DNA of 22,859 bases from Crinalium sp049646245. Its GTDB lineage: Bacteria > Cyanobacteriota > Cyanobacteriia > Cyanobacteriales > PCC-9333. Below the pieces are notes generated by a model, which was not told where the DNA came from, ran no database searches, and worked only from the letters and a program-made list of their open reading frames with translations. Below, piece after piece: positions 15,767-22,859 of this stretch. Position 1 is the stretch's first letter, and each line of letters begins with the position of its first letter. A program made the translations under genes and the position numbers. The stretch lies in NCBI GenBank assembly GCA_049646245.1, contig JBARVL010000638.1, forward strand, positions 1 through 22,859, read 5' to 3'.

Positions 15767-16795
15767 ATGCACAACTTTCCAGCAACATCAAAAAACCTGC
15801 AACAATTTAACCAGATTTACAGTAATCTAGGCGAACTCATTGGCAATACGCCTATCCTACGCTTTAAGCGGCTATATCCTGGGCATCAGGTATTAGCAAA
15901 ACTTGAAGGTTTTAATCCTATTGGATCGATCAAAGATCGTGTGGCTTTCCACATGATTGACAATGCTATTAATCAGAAATTAATTAAAAAAGACACAGTA
16001 GTAATCGAGAGTACTTCAGGCAACTTTGGACTAGGACTTGCTGCCGCCTGTCAATTTCATCAACTTAAATTTATTGCTGTTGTAGACCCAAAAATTTCCC
16101 AAACTAACTTAAAACTGATGAAGTTGCGAGGAGCAAGTTTGGAAATGATTCTTAGACCAGATCAAACAGGCAACTACTTAGCACGGCGAATTGAACGAGT
16201 TAAACAACTGTGTCAACAAATTCCCAATCACTATTGGCCATGTCAATACAGTTCCCCAGAAAATCCTAACGCACACTACTACAAAACAGGCGAAGAGATA
16301 GTCAAGCAGCTTGACGGCATACCCCTTGATTACTTAATAGTAGCGACCAGTACAACAGGGACTATCTGGGGATTGAGCCGCCGCCTCAAAGAAGTTTACC
16401 CACATTTAAAGGTAATTGCAGTTGATGAACAAGGCTCATCCCTATTTGGCGGGACACCCGCTCCCAGATATCTCAATGGCATGGGAGCGGGACACCCTCT
16501 GCCAGAATTAGCCATAAAAGCTCATCAGCAACAGATTGTTGACCAAGTTATCCGTGTGGATTTAAAAGAAGCTGTCCAAGGTTGTTATGACTTGTTAAAT
16601 AGCGAAGGGATTATGGCAGGCGGTTCTGGTGGTGCTGTGATTGCTGCTTTAAAGAAGCTTATCCCCACCTTATCACCAGAAAGTTCGATTCTGATTATTC
16701 TTGCAGATCGTGGCGAAAGGTATTTGGACTCTTTTTATGACGAGGAGTGGGTAGAGAAAAAACTTTCTCCATCACCATTAACTCTTGCCGCCTAG
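15767..16795 (+). CDS. sbnA: SbnA-like 2,3-diaminopropionate biosynthesis enzyme (PLP)
   Basis: This PLP enzyme of the cysteine synthase fold resembles SbnA, which joins O-phosphoserine and glutamate into N-(1-amino-1-carboxy-2-ethyl)glutamate. Seen are the PLP lysine motif NPIGSIKDR (Lys 56), the phosphate-binding ESTSGNFG, STTGTIWG (about 200) and the C-terminal GGSGGAVI. The 342-residue length fits SbnA. CysK is excluded mainly by the SbnB-type gene directly downstream (gap 53 bases). The ATG at 15767 has only a weak ribosome binding site. It is the first gene of a probable four-gene operon. No siderophore synthetase genes are nearby, so Dap is probably used for something other than staphyloferrin B. 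Confidence 0.85.
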   Translation: MHNFPATSKNLQQFNQIYSNLGELIGNTPILRFKRLYPGHQVLAKLEGFNPIGSIKDRVAFHMIDNAINQKLIKKDTVVIESTSGNFGLGLAAACQFHQLKFIAVVDPKISQTNLKLMKLRGASLEMILRPDQTGNYLARRIERVKQLCQQIPNHYWPCQYSSPENPNAHYYKTGEEIVKQLDGIPLDYLIVATSTTGTIWGLSRRLKEVYPHLKVIAVDEQGSSLFGGTPAPRYLNGMGAGHPLPELAIKAHQQQIVDQVIRVDLKEAVQGCYDLLNSEGIMAGGSGGAVIAALKKLIPTLSPESSILIILADRGERYLDSFYDEEWVEKKLSPSPLTLAA

Positions 16796-16848
16796 AGCAA
16801 AAATAGCAGGATGTCAACCATTTCAACCTAAATATTTATTGATGCAAT

Positions 16849-17877
16849 ATGAGTGTTAATCAGACATTACAACAGAAAATTCTTTACCTCAGTTCTTCTG
16901 ACATCAAGCAATTGGATGGAGCGTCTTCCCAACTTTATCTAGAAGCAGTTAAGCAAGCACTGATCCTTCATGCCAATAGCCAAATTGTCCAACCCTTAAA
17001 GCCTTATTTGCGCTGGCGCGGTGATGACAACCATATTGCCGATCGCATTATCGCCATGCCAGCTTACTTGGGTGGAGAAAATCCTATAGCAGGTCTCAAG
17101 TGGGTAGGTAGCAAGCATGATAATCCCCGCAGTCGAAGTCTGGAAAGGGCTAGCGCCCTAATTATTCTAAATGATTCCGATTCCCATTACCCAATTGCTG
17201 TAATGGAGGGGAGCTTGATCAGTGGGATGCGAACGGCTGCGGTTACTGCGGTAGCTGCTCGTTACTTAGCTCCTGTTGAGTTTAACTTTGTTACCTGTAT
17301 TGGTTGTGGGCCGATCGCCAGAATGCAACTATTTACACTGCTAGAACAATTTCCCTCTATTACAACTATTCATCTTTTTGACCTCAATCCCTTGGCTGCC
17401 AAGAACTTAGTAGAGTCTCTCCATCAATTCTTCCCAACAGTCAACTTAAAAATTGCTCCAACCGCAGAGGCTGCTGTGCGAGCGGGGCAAGTAGTAATTA
17501 CTTGTACCATTACGTCCCAACCTTACATTCCCTACGAATGGTTGCAAAAAGGGTGTTTCGTCAGCAACGTTTCTATTATGGACTTGCATAAAGAAGTCTT
17601 TTTACTAGCCGACAAAGTAGTGGTGGATGATTGGGAACAGTCGAATCGGGAGAAAAAAGTAATTAATCAGTTAGTTAATGAAGGTCGCTTTGACCGCGAA
17701 CAACTACACGCAGAACTTGGTGAAATTGTTATCGGTAAACGTCCAGGTCGGGAATCGAATCAGGAAACTATCGTTCTTAACCCAATGGGTATGGCAATTG
17801 AAGATCTTGCCTGCGCCCAAGCCATTTACCAAAAAGCGATCGCTACCAATGTAGGAACTTGGTTGTCCCTCTATTGA
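16849..17877 (+). CDS. sbnB: SbnB-like 2,3-diaminopropionate biosynthesis dehydrogenase
   Basis: A member of the ornithine cyclodeaminase/mu-crystallin family. SbnB oxidatively splits the SbnA product with NAD to give L-2,3-diaminopropionate and 2-oxoglutarate. The Rossmann motif CIGCGPIARMQL lies at about residue 150, preceded by the substrate-side GLKWVGSKHDNP and followed by VVDDWEQ, which includes the conserved Asp. Its 342-residue length is typical. It follows the sbnA-like gene and precedes the diiron-oxidase-like gene by 154 bases. No clear ribosome binding site is visible. The sbnA-sbnB order matches known Dap loci, which makes the assignment firm as a pair. Confidence 0.87.
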   Translation: MSVNQTLQQKILYLSSSDIKQLDGASSQLYLEAVKQALILHANSQIVQPLKPYLRWRGDDNHIADRIIAMPAYLGGENPIAGLKWVGSKHDNPRSRSLERASALIILNDSDSHYPIAVMEGSLISGMRTAAVTAVAARYLAPVEFNFVTCIGCGPIARMQLFTLLEQFPSITTIHLFDLNPLAAKNLVESLHQFFPTVNLKIAPTAEAAVRAGQVVITCTITSQPYIPYEWLQKGCFVSNVSIMDLHKEVFLLADKVVVDDWEQSNREKKVINQLVNEGRFDREQLHAELGEIVIGKRPGRESNQETIVLNPMGMAIEDLACAQAIYQKAIATNVGTWLSLY

Positions 17878-18031
17878 AGTGAGTGTTGTCAGAGAGCGCG
17901 TTGCTTGGGACTTGTACAGTAAAACTTCTCTAAGAGTTCTTCATCCTCAACAGCAAAATACCAGCGCCTGACCACACCCACTAAATTAGCTCACCAATAA
18001 ATACTTCAACTCAAGAAAGCGAGTCTTTTCA

Positions 18032-19189
18032 ATGTTAAATATATCTTTGCTTAAGAAAGTTCCTCCCTTGCAAAAGTATTACTGGCCACCAGTAAACCAT
18101 TTTGAAGAATTCAGCGCAAATTTTTCGGAATTTTTGAAGCTGAGTCGTCAAAAACAGCAACACTACCTAGTAGAACTGAGAAACCAAGAAGAAGATTTAT
18201 ACAATCAATTTCTTCATAACTCTTTAGCCCAAATATATGCTTACTGGCTTGGCTATCACGATAGTCCTTGTTATTTACAGGTAGATGAAGAAATAGAGAT
18301 AAAGTTGTGCAGTGCCAAACTTTGTTTAGAAACAGAACTCATTGAAAACGGATTAACTATAGAGCCAATAAAACAAAAACTTTCCCAAAGTGATACAGCT
18401 AATTATTTAAATGCCCTCGCCATTAATAATCCAGGGATAGACCATCCTCTGTTTGATTACCTTCAAACCGCACCCAAGGAAGTTTTATTACGTTTTTTAC
18501 TACACGAAGTCATGCGAAATGAGGTGGTAGATGACGAAGTTAGCCTCTTGGTATCCGGCTTACAAGGTGCATTCAAAATGGTGGCTGCTTCTAATCTCTG
18601 GGATGAGTGCGGACGAGGTAAGCTGTCTAATGCTCACACTTACTGGCTCAGACGATTGCTAGAAGCAATTAATGGTTGGCAAGAATTAGCTACTTACCGT
18701 CAAGTTAGCCCTTGGTTTTCCAAGATCACGTCCAATATTTTTATGATGCTTCTGACTCGTCCAGGGTATAAATTAGCTGCCTATGGCTATTTTCTTATGT
18801 CTGAAAGTGCCGTAGCTCCACATTTTCAGAAGATTTTAGCAGGTCTCGATCGCGTTGGCTTGATTCAGGAAGACATCAAAATTTACTTTGATGCTCATCT
18901 CAAGATTGATAAGTATCACGGACAGGAACTTGTAAATGCAATTGGTTACCAAAAACCAGATTTAACGCAGCCAGAAATTGACCTAATTCTATTAGGGACA
19001 CATCTTTACATTGCTGGTGCCACTATGCAGTACGACAGAATGCTACCTGAGCTTTCTTCACAAAAATTAACTGCTATGACAAGGCGAAATAATGAGCATA
19101 GAGGTTTACTGTCTTGGAATGATCTGAATTGGCAAGTGTCGCCATCTCCAATATTGAATGACGAGGTTAATTCTGTAGATTGCCCTTAA
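18032..19189 (+). CDS. Heme-oxygenase-like diiron oxidase (HDO)-family protein
   Basis: An all-helical 385-residue protein of the iron-containing redox enzyme group (relatives: UndA, BesC, the SznF central domain). These bind two irons and use oxygen for N-oxygenation, C-C cleavage or desaturation, often on amino acids or fatty acids. The six-ligand pattern can be read: Glu in LLHEVMRNE (159, or 164), His in SNAHTYW (202), Glu in SESAVAPHF (258), and His 289, Asp 293 and His 296 in FDAHLKIDKYH. DECGRGK, shortly before His 202, is also typical. The first 130 residues are an extra helical region. Following sbnA and sbnB, its likely substrate is Dap or a Dap derivative. The reaction type cannot be deduced. 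Confidence 0.8.
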   Translation: MLNISLLKKVPPLQKYYWPPVNHFEEFSANFSEFLKLSRQKQQHYLVELRNQEEDLYNQFLHNSLAQIYAYWLGYHDSPCYLQVDEEIEIKLCSAKLCLETELIENGLTIEPIKQKLSQSDTANYLNALAINNPGIDHPLFDYLQTAPKEVLLRFLLHEVMRNEVVDDEVSLLVSGLQGAFKMVAASNLWDECGRGKLSNAHTYWLRRLLEAINGWQELATYRQVSPWFSKITSNIFMMLLTRPGYKLAAYGYFLMSESAVAPHFQKILAGLDRVGLIQEDIKIYFDAHLKIDKYHGQELVNAIGYQKPDLTQPEIDLILLGTHLYIAGATMQYDRMLPELSSQKLTAMTRRNNEHRGLLSWNDLNWQVSPSPILNDEVNSVDCP

Positions 19190-19430
19190 TTGATCTTGCC
19201 ATCAAGCATCAATGGTGATGAAACAATTATCAAAGCAGGTTCTTAGGAACAAGTTATCACTGCAAAACTAAGTCATTTGGTAGGCTATCGCTTCTTCTCG
19301 CCTTTGGGAAGTTGCGATCGCATTTCAAAGATTACCTAATATCGGAACTCACAATTTGACACTGCCCAAAAAATTCTTTTTTTTTATTTCCAGCCTAAAA
19401 CGTTTTAATTTTTCACACTCCTTAACTATC

Positions 19431-20921
19431 ATGCTGAACTTAATCTTGGCACTGTCTCCAATTTTCATCATTTTTATTGGAGTGCTTTTCTTCAAAAAAA
19501 GCACTTTACATAGCTCACTCGCTGCTTTAATATTCACTGGTTTAATAGCTGTTTTCGTCGAATCATTTAAAATTGATGTTTGGCAATTGTCTGAAGCAGT
19601 TCAATCAGCTATTATTCTTAGCCTTAGCGCCATCTTAGTGATTGTCCCTGGTCTTTATTTGAATACTATTGTTAGAGAGCAGAAATATATAGACAGGATG
19701 GCATTTGAAATTGGGAGAATGGAGATTACACCAGAAAATAAAGTTTTAATTTTGTTGTTAGGCTTTCTCCCTGCAGTAGAATCATTAACAGGATTTGGCG
19801 TATCCTTATTTATCGGTATTCCAGTTTTTTTTAAGCTGTTTACTAGGGATAAAGCATTTAAATTATCCCTTTTAGGAATGAATATTATGCCTTGGGGAAC
19901 TTTAGGATTAGCAACCGTTATTGGGTCGAATCTTATTCAATATCCTGTTAAAGAACTAGGAACAATTAGTAGCTTAACCAGTTTTTTTGTTTTTCCCTAT
20001 ATAGCTTTGCTGGCTTTATATATAATTGGTGGCTTAGTTAGTTTAAAAAAATATGCTTTGAGAGCTTTAATACTAGGATTAACTTTTGATTGTATCCTAT
20101 TAGCCAATAATTACTATCTTGCTCCAGAGACAGCAGGGGTATTTGCGGGAATGATTACAGGCTTTTTAGGAATTTGCTTGTCTTATCAAAAAAATAAATT
20201 TAATTTTAATATTATGGGGCAACTTGAGCGGATCAATTCCTTCCTGCCCTATGTTTTAATTTTAACTTTTATGAGTTTACTGCGTTTTATCCAACCAATT
20301 AATTATTTTCTCACTCATCTGCTCATTTTAAAAAGTGAAAATGTTAGCCTGAGCGTTTTTACTAATCCAGGGATTGTTTTATTGTTAGTAGCTTTAATTA
20401 TGCAGGCTATCCAACCCGTATCTATTTCTTTGAGTGAGACTTTGAAAAAAGCTCAACCTGCTTGTTTAACTATTCTCTGTTTCTTATTGTTATCTAGAAT
20501 GATGCTGGAGACGGGAATGATTAAACTAATCTCTTTAAGCATATCTAGCTATGCCAGCCAAAATCTCTTCTTATTCCTTTCACCTTTAATTGGAATGTTT
20601 AGTGGTTTTATAACAGGTTCAAATGTAGGCGGAAATGCACTGCTAATCAGAACCCAGAGTGAGATTGGTCAACAATTTGGGCATAACCTCGCCTTTGCTG
20701 CGGCTCATAATAGTGGAGCCGGACATATGGTGTTTTCCTCAATTCCTATGCTAATTTTTGCGATCGTTATTGCTAAAGATCTAAAAAATTTAGAAAATTT
20801 AGATGTGCAGGAAGGTCATTTGCTTAATTTTACTCTCAAAGTGGCGATCGGCATTTACATAGCGATTTTTGGAGGTTTATTAATTTTAGTCTCAAGTAAT
20901 TTGGACAATATTTTATTTTGA
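19431..20921 (+). CDS. LctP-family (L-lactate permease-like) transporter
   Basis: A 496-residue protein with about 12-13 hydrophobic segments covering nearly its whole length. The segment GFLPAVESLTGFGVSL (about residue 110) and the late stretch SGFITGSNVGGNALLI followed by AAAHNSGAGH match the organisation of the LctP lactate/glycolate permeases. The ATG at 19431 gives the usual hydrophobic LctP N-terminus; a TTG at 19356 would add an unlikely Phe-rich stretch. It is 241 bases downstream of the HDO gene on the same strand, in a gap holding one HIP1 site and no gene. It probably moves the pathway's substrate or product, perhaps a Dap-derived carboxylate, but direction and substrate are inferred. 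Confidence 0.82.
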   Translation: MLNLILALSPIFIIFIGVLFFKKSTLHSSLAALIFTGLIAVFVESFKIDVWQLSEAVQSAIILSLSAILVIVPGLYLNTIVREQKYIDRMAFEIGRMEITPENKVLILLLGFLPAVESLTGFGVSLFIGIPVFFKLFTRDKAFKLSLLGMNIMPWGTLGLATVIGSNLIQYPVKELGTISSLTSFFVFPYIALLALYIIGGLVSLKKYALRALILGLTFDCILLANNYYLAPETAGVFAGMITGFLGICLSYQKNKFNFNIMGQLERINSFLPYVLILTFMSLLRFIQPINYFLTHLLILKSENVSLSVFTNPGIVLLLVALIMQAIQPVSISLSETLKKAQPACLTILCFLLLSRMMLETGMIKLISLSISSYASQNLFLFLSPLIGMFSGFITGSNVGGNALLIRTQSEIGQQFGHNLAFAAAHNSGAGHMVFSSIPMLIFAIVIAKDLKNLENLDVQEGHLLNFTLKVAIGIYIAIFGGLLILVSSNLDNILF

Positions 20922-20958
20922 TATTTAGGCTGGCTAGAGATGCAGACTGCTGAATAGG

Positions 20959-21001
20959 TGCATAAGTAGATGAATTCCAGAAATATGTGGATTTAGTAGG
21001 G
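20959..21001 (+). promoter_or_regulatory. Three-part motif, copy 2
   Basis: TGCATAAGT, 11 variable bases, AGAAATATGTGG, one variable base, TTTAGTAGGG. It is identical in blocks and spacing to copy 1, although the 11-base spacer and flanks differ. It begins 38 bases after the permease stop. It sits in the 311-base gap before the gene at 21233, which otherwise holds only copies 3 and 4. Confidence 0.55.
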
Positions 21002-21077
21002 GAAATCTCAAAAAAGTAACTCATGCTGAAAAACTAAAAAAATTTATCTGCATAGTTAAACATTTTCGTCACCTACT

Positions 21078-21119
21078 TGCATAAGTTCAAATTTACCAGA
21101 AATATAGAAGTATGTAGGG
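21078..21119 (+). promoter_or_regulatory. Three-part motif, copy 3 (diverged)
   Basis: TGCATAAGT, again exactly 11 bases, then AGAAATAT, 8 bases, GTAGGG. The outer blocks and the first spacing are kept while the middle has diverged. It lies 77 bases after copy 2 and 113 bases before the gene at 21233. Confidence 0.45.
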
Positions 21120-21196
21120 AAAGCTAAAAACTAAAACTAGGAAATATTGCTAAGACATTTTCTGGGCTTGTTAGTATTTCAGTCAAAGTTATAGCT

Positions 21197-21216
21197 CCCT
21201 ACTAATGTCCACCTAA
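21197..21216 (-). repeat. Partial inverted copy of the three-part motif
   Basis: Read on the minus strand, this gives GGTGGACATTAGTAGGG, close to the GTGGATTTAGTAGGG end of copies 1 and 2. The TGCATAAGT block is not present. It lies 17 bases before the start of the gene at 21233, so it may be a truncated copy or chance. Confidence 0.3.
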
Positions 21217-21232
21217 TTTATCTTACTTTGCT

Positions 21233-21790
21233 ATGAAACTTTCATGGATTGCTCCTATGACATTACTAGCTCCTTTATGCCTAGCTAACTCAGCAACAGC
21301 TTCTAATTTCACCTCGCCAAAACAGTTATCTACCCAATCTAGACTTATAGCTCAATCTAACTGGAAGCAAGTTTCTTCATCTACAGGGAAGTTTACTGTC
21401 AATATGCCTGGTAAACCAACTGAAAATACAGAAAAAGATGAAGATGGCTTAACTAGCAAATCATTTACCTTAAGTAGTGATTCCGGGTATTACTCAGTTA
21501 TTTACCTAGATTTTTCGGAAATTGGTGAAATTAACTCTGCTCAAGCTAAACAATTTTTGGATATGGTACCATCTAAATTTTCCGAAGGGGCTGGTGCTAA
21601 GTTATTAAATCATCGTAGCATCACACTGACTGGCTATCAGGGAAAAGAATTTACTTTTGCCATCAATCCCAAGATGAGAGGAAAAGGGCGTGCATATTTT
21701 GCTAATAACAAACTATATATTTTGATGGCGATCGCACCAGAGACAGCTAGCTTTAACACCTTCTTAAATTCGTTTCGTTTCCTTGCATAA
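21233..21790 (+). CDS. Secreted cyanobacterial protein, function unknown
   Basis: The protein has 185 residues. A signal peptide (about 1-23, ending SATAS) is followed by a linker ending in IAQSNWKQVSS and a small domain beginning GKFTVNMPGKP. A GKF-x-V-x-MPGKP opening is a recurring start in cyanobacterial secreted proteins of unknown function with a PsbP-like layout. Residues 80-185 alternate strands and one helix and end in FLNSFRFLA, a common closing motif of this group. The export signal is clear. I give no function. It stands alone behind the cluster of three-part motifs, which may drive it. No strong ribosome binding site is visible. Confidence 0.75.
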   Translation: MKLSWIAPMTLLAPLCLANSATASNFTSPKQLSTQSRLIAQSNWKQVSSSTGKFTVNMPGKPTENTEKDEDGLTSKSFTLSSDSGYYSVIYLDFSEIGEINSAQAKQFLDMVPSKFSEGAGAKLLNHRSITLTGYQGKEFTFAINPKMRGKGRAYFANNKLYILMAIAPETASFNTFLNSFRFLA

Positions 21791-21961
21791 CTAGCAAGTT
21801 GAGATTTAGTCGTTTAATTTGGTGGTGCAGGATCTCACACCTAACAGATTGTAAAGAATTATTAAGAAATGCAGATCTTTGTCCTACTCCGCCTGATTAA
21901 CAAACAGAACATCTACCAAATGAACTGAAAGTTGCTTTACTGAGATCTTGCATCAACTAAC

Positions 21962-21984
21962 GCGAGCATGAGGCTCTGCCTCGG
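21962..21984. repeat. Short palindromic GC-rich cyanobacterial repeat
   Basis: GAGGCTCTGCCTC (21970-21982) is a small palindrome, flanked by CGCGAGCAT and GGAC, of the type scattered through Nostoc-like genomes. It lies in the 257-base gap (21791-22047) between two secreted protein genes, which otherwise shows no feature. Confidence 0.45.
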
Positions 21985-22047
21985 ACTTTTGAACGCAATG
22001 GTGCAAGATTTTATTGAAAAAAAACTCTAGCAATCAGGAAAATTTTT

Positions 22048-22785
22048 ATGTTGAAATCTCAAAGCTTACCCTCTATTTTGTTGGCAACAACCCTGATTAC
22101 TGTTTCTTTAGCAACTTTTCCTATTCAAGCAACTACTACCCAAAATTCGGAAATTTTAAAAACTAAAAATCAAAATAAATCTTTGACTCTTTCATGGAGT
22201 AGCATTGCCAACATTTTCAGCCGTAAAAAAAGTAAAAAAGGTTCGCGCGGAGAAATTTGCCCGATCGCACCAGCCAAGCTAATTGACTCAATAGACTCTA
22301 ATTCTACTGAAGAAGAGATACAACAAGTTTGGAGCGATCGCCCTTTGTTCCTCTGGAAGGTTAAAAACGGAGTTGCAACGCAAGTTGAACTATTAATTCC
22401 AGGAGAAAATGAAGCATTTTGGCAGCGAGAGATTAAATCAGGAGAAACTCAGATTACCTATGATGGAGAACCTTTGCAACCAGGTCTGCTTTATCAATGG
22501 CGGTTGAGAGCTAAAACTCCGTACCCGAAAGTAAGAAGCGTAAATTTTCAAGTTATGGAACAACAACAGCGCGATCGCATCACCGCAGAATTGGCACAAC
22601 TAGAGGCGCAACTCAAGCAGAAAGCAGCATCGGCGGAAGTTATTGCTCTGGACAAAGCAAATTACTTTGTGGAAAAAGAATTATGGTCAGATGCACTACG
22701 GGAATTATATTCAGTGCCAACACCTTCGGCGGAATTAACTCAGGCAGTTGCACAGATTCAAAGTAATGATTTCTGCCAACGATAG
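22048..22785 (+). CDS. DUF928-like secreted protein
   Basis: The 245-residue protein has a signal peptide (about 1-27) and a Lys-rich stretch, KKSKKGSRGEICP, that resembles the RGxC opening of cyanobacterial DUF928 proteins. It continues with PLFLWKVKNG, a beta-rich middle (about 100-165) and LQPGLLYQWRL, the late DUF928-type element. A charged helical C-terminus (about 170-210) follows. DUF928 proteins often sit near CHAT proteins in cyanobacteria, and a CHAT gene lies 7 kb away. Function is unknown. AGGAAA about 8 bases before the ATG supports the start. Confidence 0.7.
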   Translation: MLKSQSLPSILLATTLITVSLATFPIQATTTQNSEILKTKNQNKSLTLSWSSIANIFSRKKSKKGSRGEICPIAPAKLIDSIDSNSTEEEIQQVWSDRPLFLWKVKNGVATQVELLIPGENEAFWQREIKSGETQITYDGEPLQPGLLYQWRLRAKTPYPKVRSVNFQVMEQQQRDRITAELAQLEAQLKQKAASAEVIALDKANYFVEKELWSDALRELYSVPTPSAELTQAVAQIQSNDFCQR

Positions 22786-22842
22786 CAGGGATCGCTCTCA
22801 CTTCAGATGGGTGTGTTCTCAAAACCTTCGATCCCCCCCTGC

Positions 22843-22859
22843 CCCCCTTAAAAAGGGGG
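22843..22859. terminator. GC-rich hairpin at window edge
   Basis: CCCCCTT (22843-22849) pairs with AAGGGGG (22853-22859) around a 3-base loop. It lies 57 bases after the last stop and could end transcription of the DUF928-like gene. The sequence is cut by the window edge. It also fits a widespread cyanobacterial C-rich/G-rich repeat. Confidence 0.4.

Noticed and set aside
15714..15830. Plus-strand 38-codon frame that could be a leader peptide before sbnA
   Set aside because: It overlaps the sbnA start in another frame and has no ribosome binding site; its composition gives no support.
19349..19537. Minus-strand frame of 62 codons
   Set aside because: It is antisense to the start of the permease in AT-rich sequence and has no support.
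1..22859. CRISPR array or transposase/integrase gene
   Set aside because: No array of regularly spaced direct repeats and no transposase or integrase motif was seen, although region 1 looks element-derived.

Overview
The window reads as DNA from a filamentous, Nostoc-type cyanobacterium. The sequence contains about a dozen HIP1 octamers (GCGATCGC), AT-rich intergenic DNA with dispersed GC-rich cyanobacterial repeats, a CHAT-domain protein, a DUF928-like secreted protein, and a fatty acyl-AMP ligase (FAAL) of the cyanobacterial natural-product type.

Region 1 (1-7002, all +) looks like an accessory module from a plasmid or integrative element. It holds several unrecognised membrane or proline-rich proteins, a tRNA-like structure, a large membrane-anchored protein with two apparent peptidoglycan-active domains (an L,D-transpeptidase-like region and a C-terminal VanX-type D,D-dipeptidase), a lipoprotein, a small gene interrupted by a stop codon, a coiled-coil membrane protein with a clear terminator, and a RusA-like nuclease. 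Tight spacing suggests operons. Several reading frames look damaged.

Region 2 (7304-13014, all -) is a fatty-acyl cluster. In transcription order it encodes a methyltransferase resembling those annotated as 3-hydroxypalmitate methyl ester (PhcB-like) synthases, an N-acyl amino acid synthase/LuxI-like acyltransferase, a FAAL, a three-histidine-box membrane desaturase and a stand-alone acyl carrier protein (ACP). FAAL-desaturase-ACP is the gene order of the jamABC alkyne/alkene cassette. With the acyltransferase and methyltransferase it suggests a dedicated pathway to an unsaturated N-acyl amino acid or acyl-ester product. No GCGATCGC octamer lies between about 4.4 and 14.0 kb, which fits separate acquisition.

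Region 3 (13261-15180, -) holds a small secreted/membrane protein and a secreted CHAT protein whose expected catalytic Cys is Ser.

Region 4 (15767-20921, +) is a second candidate pathway. SbnA-like and SbnB-like enzymes would make L-2,3-diaminopropionate (Dap). A heme-oxygenase-like diiron oxidase with all six expected ligands could oxidise Dap or a derivative. An LctP-family permease could move substrate or product. A three-part sequence motif occurs once upstream of this operon and twice just downstream, all in the same orientation.

Region 5 (21233-22859, +) contains two secreted cyanobacterial proteins of unknown role and a GC-rich hairpin cut by the window edge. The strongest candidates for something new are the Dap-plus-diiron-oxidase-plus-permease operon, the FAAL/desaturase/ACP/acyltransferase/methyltransferase cluster beside it, and the repeated motif around the Dap operon.
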